Origin: Dryas octopetala
Taxonomy: Eukaryota > Streptophyta > Magnoliopsida > Rosales > Rosaceae
Length of the DNA stretch: 64,000 nt
Reading direction: 5' to 3'
Assembly: GCA_963921425.1 (NCBI GenBank)
Contig: OY992833.1
Coordinates: forward strand, 21,785,454-21,849,453
Part shown: positions 12,895 to 24,747 of the stretch, in pieces
Layout of the letters: each line of letters starts with the position of its first letter
Numbering within the stretch: the stretch's first letter is position 1
The notes under the pieces: generated by a model
The model's input: the letters and a program-made list of their open reading frames with translations, nothing else
Told to the model about the DNA's origin: nothing
Databases searched by the model: none
Made by a program: the position numbers and the translations under genes

Positions 12895-14305
12895 AACCGG
12901 AAACCCACCATAATTCGCCGGAAAATTCAGTCAAACCCCACCGGAGAGTATGGAAGCTCCTAGCTTCGAACACGTTTTCAATGATCTCCCACAAGCCTAT
13001 TCACAGAGAAGACTTAAGATCTCAGCTTTCGCTTATCTTCTTCACCTCTCACACTCTCTCTCTCTTCCAGCCCCCCTTGCCTTTCTCTCTCTCTATTTCC
13101 AACTCTGTCTTCTCTTCTTTTTGTGCTCTCTATCAGTCTATCTCATCCTCTTTTCCCCTATTTCACTCCGAGCGAAACCCACTCCAAACCATCATGGACG
13201 GCTACGATACATAAGCCACGACACATCGTCCAATCTGGACCGTATATTTCACGACACACCGTGCGGTCACGATTGGCCCAAACCAACATGGCAAATTCCT
13301 CACCGTTCAATCTAGTACCTTAACATTTTCTGCCTGGTACCGCCACGTGTGATAATTTTTTTTTTCTTCCTTCCCAAGCTTCCATGTTTACTTCCTCACT
13401 ACCGATTTGGTACCTTTTATAATTTATACTTATAGTCTTATACACATCATAAATATATCATGGCCAAACAAAAATCATAAATATATCAACAAATATTTAA
13501 TAAAGATAATATTAATTGTTTTATATATTTATATTTTATTCTTCTCATAAACAAGAACACTGTAGCCTACGAATCCACGATCAAAGTGAATATTAAAAGA
13601 AGGCCTGAAATTGGCCAAAGCAACGTCGTTACCGGCTATTTCCGGTTAGAGAGACCTCGGTAAAAGCAACATGACGATCACAAGGAATCTACATGACCGC
13701 AGATGATATCGTTCCAACCGGTCAAATTCATTATTCCGGTCCCACGTTTTGTGTTTTTATAATTATATTTTTCTTTCCAAAAATTATATATATTATTTAT
13801 TTCAGATGATGGCATATTCTAACAATTTCCATAATCGACCAAGTGGGACCCGCCTTAATGGAACCAGATGGGCATTCAACGCACGGATCTCTCCGTTACC
13901 AGGAACCGAACTTTATTTGCCGTTGGATCTTGCTCTGACGTGGCGATAAGTGGGTATTTAAAGAAACCCCAAACCCAAATTCGTCCGAGCTGGCACCAAA
14001 ACTAAAAAGGGTCGTGCGTGTCGATCAGTGCGCCTCATCTTAGCCGTCCGCTCCGGTCCATCTAGCGGTGGATACGTGGGGGAAGGAAAAAACTCGAGTC
14101 ACGGTCACGGAACTTCCGAGAAGTGTGGGTCCCACGTTAGCTGCCGATCTAGAAATTATTTCCTCGCGTTGGCCTATTGTCACGTTCGTGGGATATGGCA
14201 GCTTAGTGTGACGTGTTCTGGGTCCAACATTTATATTAAAAAAAATTGATATATTTTATTTTTTAGTTTTTTATTGATAAGTCACTATATATAATTTGTT
14301 TTAAA
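12895..14305 (-). promoter_or_regulatory. TIC 5' leader and promoter region
   Basis: Upstream sequence of TIC. A strongly GA-rich stretch on the transcribed strand (CT-rich on plus, about 13020-13180) probably belongs to the 5' UTR. A CCACGTGT G-box-like element lies near 13342-13350. No other gene was recognised here. Leader and promoter limits are inferred. Confidence 0.4.
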
Positions 14306-15530
14306 GCTGTTATTTGCACACTTTTTTTTTTTTCACACATTTTTTTCCTACACATCTCTCACCATTTTTAAAAATGTAAAATTTTTCTTCAACACACTCT
14401 TCTCATTACCAAAATACCTTCTATCTCATTAATCTTACTAAATTTCTCTTACACACTCTACTCAATCTATTCAAACAATACACACACACACACTTCAATC
14501 ATTTCAGACAATACACAACCTCACGCCCACCCTATCATAGCCAAGAACACATCCTGTATACTTACATCGTCATTGGAGCCGTCACCACCGTCGTCAACTC
14601 AGCCATCGAAGTTGCCGTCAACTCGCCACAGTCAATCCGTCGTTGGTGGTCTCACCATCTTACTACAACATCATAACCATTTTTGTCAACCTATAAATAT
14701 GTCTTAAGGTAAATTATTTTGATTCATATGAAAATCTAGGCTTTTTTATCAAATTTAAATTGGTTAATTCATCCCAAGACCTCTTTTTTTTTGTTTAGAT
14801 AACTTGGAGTGCGAGTTTTCTGGATTTCAAGATTGAAATTTCGAGTTTGGATTATAGGAGTTCGCAGGTTGTTTGACACTGGTCTACCGAATATTTCAGT
14901 TTCGTTCGGTAGTAAGCTACCGAACATTTCAGTTTTGTTCGATAGTAAGCTGCCGAACCTTTCAGTTTCGTTCGACAGCTTACTACCGAACGAAACCGAA
15001 CTATTCAGCAAACCAGTGTCGAACGACCTGCGAATTCGAAAATGAATAACCAGAAAATTCACTATTGCACTTTTAAAAACCTCCAAATCATCGCAAAACA
15101 AACGAAAAAGGTATTGAGATGAATTAACTAATTGAAATTAGATAAGAAAGCATTAGATTTACATTCAAATCCAAAAAATTTAGGTTAGGGCATGCCTCCA
15201 ACTTCCAATGGCTATGGTGGAAAGAGGATGCATGGTGATGATGAAGGCGGGTTAACGGCGTGAGGTGGGTGTTGGCAATTTTGGGATGGAGGTGAGGTCA
15301 CGGGTGGGGTGTGTTTTGGTTGTGGTTGTAGGTGAGGTTGAGGGTGGGGCGTGTAGTTGTGGTTTATGAGTATTGGATTTGGGGTGTGTAAAAAGAGTTT
15401 TTTTTTTTGTTTTTTTTCTTTTCAAATGATGTGGATTGTCTTTTAAGGTAATTTCTCTTTGTGTCAATTAAGTAATTTCACAAAATAAGTTGGTGAAGGT
15501 GTGAAAAAAAAAAAGTATGCAAATAGCAGC
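14306..15530. mobile_element. Foldback element with internal hairpin, about 1.2 kb
   Basis: Terminal inverted repeats begin GCTGTTATTTGCACAC on the left and, read as reverse complement, GCTGCTATTTGCATAC on the right. Both run into a T-tract followed by CACAC. Complementarity continues in patches inward (for example about 14755-14790 with 15100-15135). The centre (about 14855-15040) is a palindrome built from repeats of a TTTCAGTTTCGTTC-type unit. There is no coding capacity and I saw no clear target duplication, so the superfamily is open. Confidence 0.6.
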
Positions 15531-17686
15531 AATCTTTATTTTTGTTATAAACTCAAATTATTAATTTATTTATTTTTAATCCACAATATGTATTTTTAAG
15601 TCACCAAAAATATTTTCAAGTCACAATTTAAGAAAAATTAAATATATAGCATTTAATATTATTTAAATTCAACATACCCAAGTTTTAGTTAAATTAAATT
15701 TTAAATTCGAGAGTTTAAAATTTATGGTGTAATGTTTAGAATTTAGGGTTAAAGCTCTCAAACCTTAAATATGAAGTCATAAACCTAAACTCTAAATTCT
15801 TATATTTTAAAATAATATTATATCATTCAAATAAAGTATAATTATATGAAATTATATAATATATCATAACAAAATAAAATGTAATTTTTTACATACTGTA
15901 TCATAATAAGATAAAAATATAATTTTATGAGTTTTACATATATTGTCAGAAAAAAATTTAATTTTAAATCACTATGACTTAAAAATAAATAAATATTTTA
16001 TATAAATTTTTAAGTGAAATGTATAATTTTTTATTGTTTTTTTGTTAATTTACATTTTTTTAAAAGAAAAGCAAACAACCTACACGGGCGGTCAAATTTT
16101 ACAGCGCAGTTATAAAAGGAAATTTATAAAAGGTGGATAATAGATACATATAAATAAACTAAAAAAAGCGCTTTCCGCCTCTCACTTCAAGCGCTTTTAT
16201 GGCGGAGGAGTTCACATTTAATTACCCAGATATGATAAAGTTGTTCATCCGTGGCAGTGTCATTTTCTCCACGTGTCGACGTATTATTTGGACACGTACC
16301 TCTTAATTTGCTGATTCGTCGCCTCGGATCTTGCTATTGGTTACTTTTCTACGCTCACAAGCTGGTAAATATCTTTTTTCTCGGAGGTGAAGCGATAACC
16401 TCACCCACCGGTGACGGTTCAGTTCGAGCAGCAGTGATGCAAAGTCTTACGGCACAGCTGGGTGGGTTAATTAGTGCTCTCCTTAAAAAAGTATAAATCT
16501 AGTAGACAAGTGTGGCCACGTCGGACTGGGCCCACTTGAAATGGTTGACCCACCATAATGGATCTCTTTCTCCAGCTTTTGTCGCTTTGCTAGAGGCTTG
16601 GCTTTCATTCCCTCGCGATCGTGAAGTTCCCCGAAGCCTCGCCACATGTCCGAAAACGGTGCTACGTCATCTGCCTACGTGGCTCTGTTTATGGCCGTTA
16701 CGTACGTAACCCTAGCCGTCAACAACACCACCACACACATAATAACATAGTCACCAGTCACTACTACCCATTCAATTTTTTTTTTTTGTAGAACACCACC
16801 CATTAATTGATAAATAATTAACTACTAAATGGATTTGATTGACACATTATATAATATTATAATACAGTCCATTTGCTAACACAATAGCATTATAATTTTG
16901 TCACAAGCAAACTTAGAATATAATTAAAATTTCTTAACCAAATAATAAAATAATTAATTCGATGGTGTTGCATAATTGCATAAGCATTGCAATCAATTAT
17001 GGGCTGCCCAATTGGGATATATGCATAAATGAAATGGGAATTTGTTACTTGGGTAAGTTATAAAACAATGCCATACTAGCTAGCTTTCCTTGAACTCTTC
17101 TATGTTCTCCAAAAACCACATGTTTGATTTCATGAGGAAAATGACAAGTTATCAGCTTTGATGCGTATGTAGCTAAGCATGGACTATGCATCATCTCATT
17201 CATGAATCAAATCTAAAACACAATTTAAAGTGACTGCGGTACTATTGAAAAACAATCATCATGTTAATTGATTAGGCTTTAGATTTCCTACATTCCATCC
17301 TTTTCAATGTTTTCATAGAAAAAAAAAAGAAGATGAACAACTGAATGGTGTTTAGGGCTTTGTGATGTCACTGTCGAACTTAGGCTTGGTGCTTGGTGGC
17401 AGTCACCTATTTGCAATGAATAGGGATTGTAAATGTGTAATAGCTGCAAAGTCGCATAGGTCACCTAGAATGTAGGTTTTATTTACCTACCTCCAATTTA
17501 CTTACCTGAAATCAACATAAAGTAATTAATTACCAGGTTTAGATCGATTGACTATTTACTTTACAAAAATTTCACAATTACAAGATTTGCTAACATAAAT
17601 GATATACATGTAAAGTTAGTGTTAATAGTTAGGATTATAAAAGAAGAAATACTATTTAAATGAGGACATTTTGATATTTTCACATG
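15531..17686. other. Intergenic, with a GC-richer island
   Basis: No gene recognised. About 16180-16710 is noticeably richer in GC than its surroundings. It contains CCACGTGTCGACG (near 16271), TGACGGTT and CTACGTCATC. It could be an old promoter or a non-coding RNA locus. Two short frames here have no family resemblance. Confidence 0.35.
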
Positions 17687-18171
17687 GTTTATTCACACCA
17701 TTGTTCTCTATAAGATACATTTTTTCTCATTTTACCTCATGAAATTTAAATTTTCTCAAATTGTCACCTGAACTTCACACAGTTGTTGTAAAAGATCATA
17801 TGCCGTCAACTCTATCAATTTTTCTTTTAAAATAGCTGAAGTGGCACCTATATGGCATGAGTGAGACTCTTTTTTAGTTATGTAAAATCCACGTGGACAA
17901 AAAAAAATATATTTAAACTAAAAAATAATAAGATCCATATCAATTTTTTTAATTTTTTTTTGTCCACATGGATCTTACATAACTAAAAAAGGGTTTTATC
18001 CATGCCATATAGGCGCTATGTCAAATTTTTTAACAGAAAAATTTATAAAGTAAATGACATAGGGTCTTTTGCAATAACTGTGTGAAATTTAGGTAATAAA
18101 CTGAAATGATTTAAATTTTATGAAACAAAGTGAAAAAAATATATCTTATAAGAGCAATAGTGTGAATAAAC
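17687..18171. mobile_element. Palindromic MITE, about 485 bp
   Basis: The left end GTTTATTCACACCATTG and the right end (reverse complement AGTTTATTCACACTATTG) are inverted repeats. The complementarity runs on through a TATAAGATA segment and further to a central stretch with TCCACGTGGAC against GTCCACATGGA. Non-coding. No confident target duplication. Confidence 0.65.
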
Positions 18172-18934
18172 TTTTTATAAAAGTGATGTTGTTAGAACTG
18201 AAAGTTGCTATGTAAATTATATATATCCAATTTTAGACACGCAAAATAAAAAAGACCAATCATGACTGGCTTGCCATAATCTTCAGGCAATGGCAAGTTG
18301 GCAACCATCAAATGCAATCTTATTCTAGTTCTTGTTCTTTCTTAGCTTACTTTAATAAATGAAAAGAAAAATCTAGTTCTTTCTTGTAGGACTCAGCACA
18401 TTAGTTTATTGGTATATCATATAAAATAGTTAACTAGTCAATAAAAAAAGTGAGAAAACATTTTTTTTAATAAATATTTGTTAACAGCTAAGAAATATTA
18501 TTATATAGCACTTTGTTTATTTATTTTATAGTATTATATTAAAAAAATTCAGGTAGGACCGTAGGAATGAATAAAACTATAATATATAAAAGCAAACCTA
18601 GAGTATGATGCTCATAGAAAAAACCCTTAGTATGAGTCTATGACACAATATCGAGAAGCTGGCTAGCAAAGCTATGTGGACCACAAACCCCAATACAACC
18701 TATCAATTGAAGCACGTCCAATAAACCCCAAAAAAAGGAAGGAAAAAGACCAAGCATTTTGGTAGTCTAATTCGGCTTAAAATTTTTTTTTTTACAGTGC
18801 ATTGGTGCAATGTTTAAAAGACAAAAATGCATGAGAAAGGTCCACAAAGTGGGACAAAGCGTGTAGCATCATACAGTGACTTTTACATGACTTTGTTTTT
18901 TAATTTTCTTTTATTATAATCCAATCCAGTTTTG

Positions 18935-18977
<43 letters not shown>

Positions 18978-19657
18978 CTATTGTCCTTGTAGTTGTATCC
19001 GAGTTTTGAGCCCCAGAAAGGGGGCCCTATCTCCTCTTTCATTTGCTAAAATACATGGAACCATTCTTTAAAGAAAGCACATAACATTTTAAATAATATT
19101 CTATTGGAATTTGGATTATTTTGACCTAACCTAGCAATGATTCAAATATTTTATTCACTAAAATATTAATTTCAGTGTGATAGTGGCACACGACAAGTTC
19201 GTTCATGCTCTATTACTAAAAAATATAAGAGAGAAAAGAACACAATTATCTTGTCTTCAAATCTCAAGATCCAAGCTTATGCTTTGGACAAAAGGGTCAA
19301 GTAATCTTCTTTTGAGAAATTGCTAAGGGTTGTGAACTAAGTCATGTGACAAGAAGCAAGGTGGTAATTTTGAATTTTGGATTAGTTAGCATGTCGCCCT
19401 TGGTATATGTATTGGGTTTGTTGCCTCTTAGAATGGGGTACAGAGGATGTGTGACATGTACATTTTTGTTTATTTTAATTTTCGCATTAGTAATTTAGTA
19501 CAAAGGATGACTTCAATTACTCCTAAAGTGTATTTATTATGCCCAAAAATAGCTGAGCAATCAATCGTCAATAAGCTGAAGTGAACTGGCTTGAGATTTT
19601 TCTTTTCTTACTCGGAGTGACCAAATAAGCTTTTATACGAACGATTCTTTTGCAAAT
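18172..19657. other. Intergenic, no gene seen
   Basis: AT-rich sequence with no recognisable gene. It includes the CT microsatellite listed separately. Confidence 0.45.
18936..18974. repeat. (CT)n microsatellite
   Basis: About 19 uninterrupted CT dinucleotides, directly visible. Confidence 0.95.
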
Positions 19658-21041
19658 ATTGAGTGGTTAACGAAGATATACTTGTGTGGTGTCACCCAAA
19701 ATTTTTACGATGTATGAGTTAATAGTATGATTTTAATATCAATTGATAGAATATGTTTAAAGGGTAATTATACATATCAAGAAATTGTAAGTTGATAATT
19801 TATAGTGAGTGTAAATAATCTCACTTTCGGTAACTTTTCCGTGTAAAATGCATTTAAGGCAACATTGTAGTGCCTTAGATGTTTCCACATGCTATGATTT
19901 TGTAAAAGAGATATTAAGTAGTTAACTAGGGAGTATTCACAACTCAGATTTTAATAGATTTTAAAATTCATAGAATCCATCGAAATTTAGGGGAATTAGC
20001 TGAAATTCTCATGAAATTTGTTATGGATAAAAAATGCATGTAAATCCATTAAAATCTTTCACTTAATGAAATTTAAAACTTTTTTAGAACACATAGATTT
20101 TATTAGAATTTATTAAAATTTGAGTTGGTGACACCTTGATTTCTTTGGAATCCATTAAAATCTAAATTTAGGACACCTAGATTTCATTGAACTTTTAAAA
20201 TCCAATCCAAGTTGGGGACACCCTTTAAGGCACACGTGTGGTGTTACACTGTTACCTAAAAGCTCTGACGTATGAGTTAGTAGTAAAATCTTAGAATAAA
20301 TTTGACAGAACCTGTGTAAGGGTGATTATGCATACTGGGAGATTTTAAGTTGGTTAATTCATATTAAGCGTAAACAACCCTCGTTTTTTGTAACTTTCCC
20401 GTGCAGAATGCATTTAAGAAATATTTTAGTGCCTTAAATTTTGCCACATGCCACGATCCTATAAAAGAGATGTTGAGTAGTTAATGAAGGTACACATGTG
20501 TGGTGTCACCCAAAGACTCTACGATGTAGAGTTATTTACATTCACACCCCCTGAAGTTTATCCTTTTTTTACATGCACCCTCTGGTATTTCAAAAAGATA
20601 TTGACAGTGTTAACATAGGCTTACATGTGTGGTGTCACTCAAAGACTCTGCAATGTATGAGTTAGTAGTAGAATCTTAGTATCAATTTGACATAATCTGT
20701 GTAAGGATGATTATGCATACCAGGATATTGTAAATTGGTTCTTTTATAGTGCTAGAGTAAATAACCTCATTTTCCCTATAAAAAAATCAACTGGTTGTTA
20801 ACAAAGGCACATTGGTGCAGTTTCAACCAAAGATTCACCAATATCTACGTTAATAGTGGAATCTTAGTATCAATTTGACATAATTTGTGTAAGAATGATG
20901 CTACATACCTAGAAGATTGTATGTTAGTTATTTATAGTGAGAGAAATTGACCTTACTCTGGATAACTTTCTCATGTATAATGAATTTAAGGTAATATTGG
21001 AGTGCAATGCTGCCACGTAGACACGCTATGATGCAAATGTT
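19658..21041. repeat. Diverged tandem repeat, about four copies
   Basis: Copies at roughly 19658-19926, 20227-20485, 20486-20783 (interrupted) and 20793-21041. They share the order GTTAA.GAAGG, TGTGTGGTGTCACCC, TATGAGTTA.TAGTA, ATCAATTTGACA, TTATAGTGAG, AATAA.CTCA, TAACTTTCCCGTG, ATGCATTTAAGG. A MITE-like insert separates copies 1 and 2. A short fragment of another family (also seen in STP copy A intron 1) interrupts copy 3 near 20527-20600. Non-coding. Confidence 0.65.
19928..20224. mobile_element. MITE-like insert within the tandem repeat
   Basis: The right end, read as reverse complement, GGGTGTCCCCAACTTGGATT resembles the left end GGGAGTATTCACAACTCAGA. The pairing continues into AGATTTTAAAA-type sequence. 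About 295 bp, non-coding, rich in AATCCATTAAAATC direct motifs. The target duplication is uncertain. Confidence 0.45.
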
Positions 21042-21669
21042 TGTTCGATGAGGACTACAATTCGCTTCTTTCAAGAGTTCATCTATCATACACACATGTA
21101 TCGCATACACACACCATCCAAAGGTGAGAAATTGCACACCATCTGCATGATCTAAGAGCATCACCAATGAAATGAGCAAATGATGAGGTAAACTTTATTT
21201 GGAGTGCCATGTTAGATTTTGGGCTTCTAATGGATGAGGCAAACTTATGGTCAAATTTCATGTAAGGTTATCATGGTATATTTGACCCAATATCAAATTA
21301 AAGCAAATTAGGGCTCTCTTACTATTTAACCAATAAAAAAAACTAACATTTTCATTATTTCATCAATTCTAATAAAGTAGCTTTTACTAAATTGTTAAAA
21401 TAATATTTATTGTAACTATTTGCCTCATCTATTTGAGTGACAAATTTTTGAGGTACTAAATTTTTAAGTCAAAACAGTGTTTTCAGACGCAAAAACATGA
21501 CGCGAGGCGTAAGCTTTTTAGGATATATTTTTTATAATAAAAAAATTATAAAGATATATATAAAGATATATAAATAGGTAAATATATATATAAGTATATA
21601 TATAGAACATAAGACCAAAACCATACTATAAGTATATATATAGAATATAAGTATATATATAGGTAAACA

Positions 21670-22069
21670 CAGGCTCCTTCTATTGAGGTATACCTCAACT
21701 TATTTATGTTGAGGTATACCCTCTTGGGGCCCACACGAGTCGTTTTGTGTCAATCCGAACCATTCATTTTTTACATCTCCATTGATAGATCATCCTTGCA
21801 AAAAATTAGTCAAATCGGAAATCATTTGCCTATCTAACTTTGATCAAATAAATGGACGAACCAAATATTTTCGATAAAACCGTTCATTTGTTTTATCAAA
21901 GTTAGAAGACAAATGATTTCGGATTTGATTAATATTTTGCAAGGATGATCTATCAATGAAAATGATCCTTGCGAACGGTTCGGATCGCCACAAAACGACT
22001 CGTGTGGGCCCCAACAAGGTCATACCTCAACATAAATAAGTTGAGGTATACCTCAACAGAAGGAGCCTG
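21670..22069. mobile_element. 400-bp foldback MITE, innermost of nest
   Basis: Starts CAGGCTCCTTCT and ends AGAAGGAGCCTG, with arms paired almost throughout. It is flanked by a perfect 10-bp duplication TAGGTAAACA (21660-21669, 22070-22079). A duplication of 9-10 bp suggests a Mutator-type MITE. A sibling copy is at 53727-54127. Confidence 0.8.
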
Positions 22070-22294
22070 TAGGTAAACATATATATAAATAGGTAAATAG
22101 GTAAGTATATATATATAAGTATATAAATATATATAGAACATAAAAAAATTAATATTTTAAAATGTTTTTGAATTAAAAAATAAATAAAAATTCTTCTACC
22201 TCCCTTCCCCCCCACCTTGAGCATCCCCCACCCCAAGGTCCCCAACCCAACAGTCCAGCACTATCCCCACCCCACCCCACCCCACCCCATCACC

Positions 22295-22298
<4 letters not shown>

Positions 22299-22325
<27 letters not shown>

Positions 22326-22326
22326 C
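22299..22326. repeat. Short (CACCCT)n run
   Basis: About four CACCCT hexamers inside the hAT-like element, directly visible. Not the plant telomere repeat (CCCTAAA). Confidence 0.7.
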
Positions 22327-22339
22327 CAAGCCCAACCCA

Positions 22340-22538
22340 ACCCCCTCCTCTTCACGCGTGGAACCAGGAGGCACTTCCAATCCTTCACGGTCTCTTTGGG
22401 ATGTCTTCTCCGATCTTCTTGGGGGAGAGACTGCGCAGACCAATCTTGGGGGGTGAGCGAACTGGCAGCGCCGACGTCGCCTCTGGTGACTCGGACGTAG
22501 ACGTCCACCACCTGCGATGGGTTGAATTTTGGCGGCAT
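22340..22538 (-). pseudogene. Captured fragment of ribosomal protein L12
   Basis: Reading the minus strand from an ATG at 22538, the translation starts [20 protein letters not shown] and continues DVGAASS, the N-terminus of cytosolic 60S ribosomal protein L12 (family: MPPKFDPSQVV.VFVRVTGG). The expected [15 protein letters not shown] segment is then readable only in a shifted frame. The frame returns to family-like [10 protein letters not shown] and ends after about 65 codons of a protein normally about 166 aa. It is a frameshifted 5' piece without introns or flanking exons, inside a hAT-like element. It is not functional as L12. Confidence 0.78.
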
Positions 22539-22932
22539 GGGTTTTGCGGCGCTTTGGGTTTTGCGGATTTATCTCCTTCTTCGCATGGGTTTTGTGTACG
22601 CCTTCAACGCCTTCAACGCCTTGTCGTTGCGAGGCGTACGCCTTCAACGCCTTTCCGTCGCCTTTCAGTTGTTTTACACAGCCCGGCGACGTCGTGCGCA
22701 ATCGGCCGCCGCCTCGCTATGACTCGCGCCTTGAGGCGCGCCTGAAGCTCGCCTTTAAAAACACTGAGTCAAAGTGCCACATGGATTAGTAAAGGACACT
22801 CTCTAACTATTTGCCTCATCTATTTGAGTGAAAAATTTTTGAGGTACTAAATTTTTAAGTCAAAGTGCCACATTGATTAGTAAAGGACACTCTTAGCCTA
22901 TATAGTTGCTAGCTCTATTGGTGATGCTCTAA

Positions 22933-24362
22933 GGGCTACCATGTGTTATGCATGTTTGCATGATGACCCCATGGCTTCTTTTAGTTTTTTCTACTTTAAT
23001 TTTGACATTTTTGATTAGTTATATGGCTTGGTGTTATAATTTATTTTTACTTCAGAAAACAAAAAATAAACATAATTATTGTTGGCCTTTGGCCAGTTGG
23101 TAGAAAAAAAAAATGACAACATGCATGTTGTGCTGTTTAGTGTTCGTGAGGTGTGAAAATGACTCAACCTGAATACAACCCTTTAAGCCAATGGATGAAA
23201 ATTAAAATGTTAACACGAACACAACATGCAAATATTGGGTGAACACAACACAACCCATTTCACTTGTTAAGACTATTACTCATATTTATATTGGATGTTA
23301 GTTGACTCGTTTCAACTCGTTATAGTCATTTCACACATCAATACTTGTTTCACCCGTTACAAAAAATAAATAAAACTATAATAAAAAAAACAAATGAATA
23401 AATCAACAAACTACTAAATTACGAAAATATTCTTATTCTTAATGAATCCAAACATATTTTGCGGGTTAACGAATCATTGTGGTTTTAACATAACACGATA
23501 AGCCTAACCTAAATATTACATTTTTCATTCGAAATCATACCGTGTTAACATGTCGTGTACACCAAGTCAAGTAAGACAATTCGTGGCATGTCCCTGTGCA
23601 ATTTACGAAAGCAAAGAATTTGGTTTCCCCATCACACCATTCACACACCAGTACATGCTGTAAGTTACAAAGATTAATACAACCTGTTGGTGAAAAGATC
23701 CTTTTTTTTTTTTTTTTTTTTTTTATAGTTGATTTTTCATACCCTGAAGAAAAGCTCACACTTATTTGATTTACTTAATTGTGGAAAAATACTTATTTTA
23801 AACACTAAATGAGAGATGTTGGCCTCATTTTTGCAGAATTTTACTTTGAAATCTTGGAGTAAAAGATTTCTCTATCTTTTAGAAATTTTAAATATATTAG
23901 GTTACCAACTCTTGTGATATGCTGTTCACAAGCTTTTAAACTGCATAAGCATTATGATTGAATAACTTGAATTCAGGTATACTAATATTTTTTTTTTCAA
24001 AAGTACACTAATAATTCAAGCGCATGCACTTCAAGACGATGGGGGTATAAGAGGAGATATGATTTTCTACTTAAATTTTGTTGTGTTAGTATTGTATTTT
24101 TAATCAAAATGATGTCAATTTGAGATTTTGGATTTGAATTAAGTGTTTTGATTTTAAGGTTTAACATTTAGGGTAATATTAAAAAATAATCAAATCAAAT
24201 TATTAATCGACATAATTTTAGACATAAATACAATATTGGTACCAAAAAAAAATCAATATAGCGTCTAAACTCATTCTTGTAAAGGAGTTGAATTTTTTAA
24301 ATTTGAATGTGGTAAGAGAAATTAGTGCGTGAAATATAAATTTCGTATTTTTATTATGAGTA
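22933..24362. other. Intergenic, no gene seen
   Basis: AT-rich, with A/T homopolymer runs (for example 23702-23724). No recognisable gene or element termini. Confidence 0.45.
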
Positions 24363-24747
24363 GTGCTCTAAAGTTAACTGGTTAATATGTTAATAGGAAG
24401 TTAACTACTTTTTTGGGTCCACCACATCACTAATTTCATAATCCAAACCGTTTATTTTTTAGGATCCACTTCAAATATCATCATTGCAAAAAATCAACTA
24501 AATTAAAAATTATTTAATCATCTAACTGTGATCAAATAAATGGACGAATATTGTTTTCGATAAAAGAACATAAACAATTGCTAATATAATTAGATGGCTA
24601 AATGACTTATGATTTTAGAGATTTTTTATATCTTTGAAGTGAGGCCTAAAAAATAAATAGTTCGGATTATGAAATTATATTTTGTGGTAGACCCAAAAGA
24701 GTAGTTAACTTCGTATTAACTTATTAACTAGTTGACTTTATAGCATT
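24363..24747. mobile_element. MITE, family shared with 54140-54531
   Basis: Inverted ends of the form GTGCTCTAAAGTTAACTGG (left) and AATGCTATAAAGTCAACTAG (right end read as reverse complement), with pairing through the whole length. About 70-80% similar by eye to the copy at 54140-54531, including the internal segment GATCAAATAAATGGACG. Target duplication not resolved. Confidence 0.65.

Larger units (their letters stand above)
21475..22766. mobile_element. hAT-like element carrying an RPL12 fragment
   Basis: The left end CAGTGTTTTCAGACGC and the right end (reverse complement CAGTGTTTTTAAAGGCG) form short inverted repeats of the CAGTG type typical of plant hAT elements. They are flanked by an 8-bp duplication with one mismatch (AGTCAAAA at 21467-21474, AGTCAAAG at 22767-22774). 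It has no transposase. The interior is unusually GC-rich for this region (22200-22740), with CGCCTTCAACG repeats, a (CACCCT)n run and a ribosomal protein fragment. It lies inside a Tourist-like MITE and itself contains a foldback MITE. Confidence 0.65.
21156..22929. mobile_element. Tourist-like (PIF/Harbinger) MITE, outer shell of nest
   Basis: Terminal inverted repeats GAGCATCACCAAT (left) and ATTGGTGATGCTC (right) are flanked on both sides by the 3-bp duplication TAA (21153-21155, 22930-22932). This is the signature of PIF/Harbinger elements. The host body is only a few hundred bp; the rest is the nested hAT-like element. A piece of the body (TGCCTCATCTATTTGAGTG) occurs on both sides of the hAT-like insert, so part is duplicated. 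Confidence 0.7.

Noticed and set aside
22299..22326. Interstitial telomere repeat
   Set aside because: The unit is CACCCT, not the plant CCCTAAA repeat.
22401..22745. Plus-strand frame in the GC-rich hAT-like interior
   Set aside because: No family resemblance. The minus-strand L12 similarity explains part of it, and repeats such as CGCCTTCAACG explain the rest.
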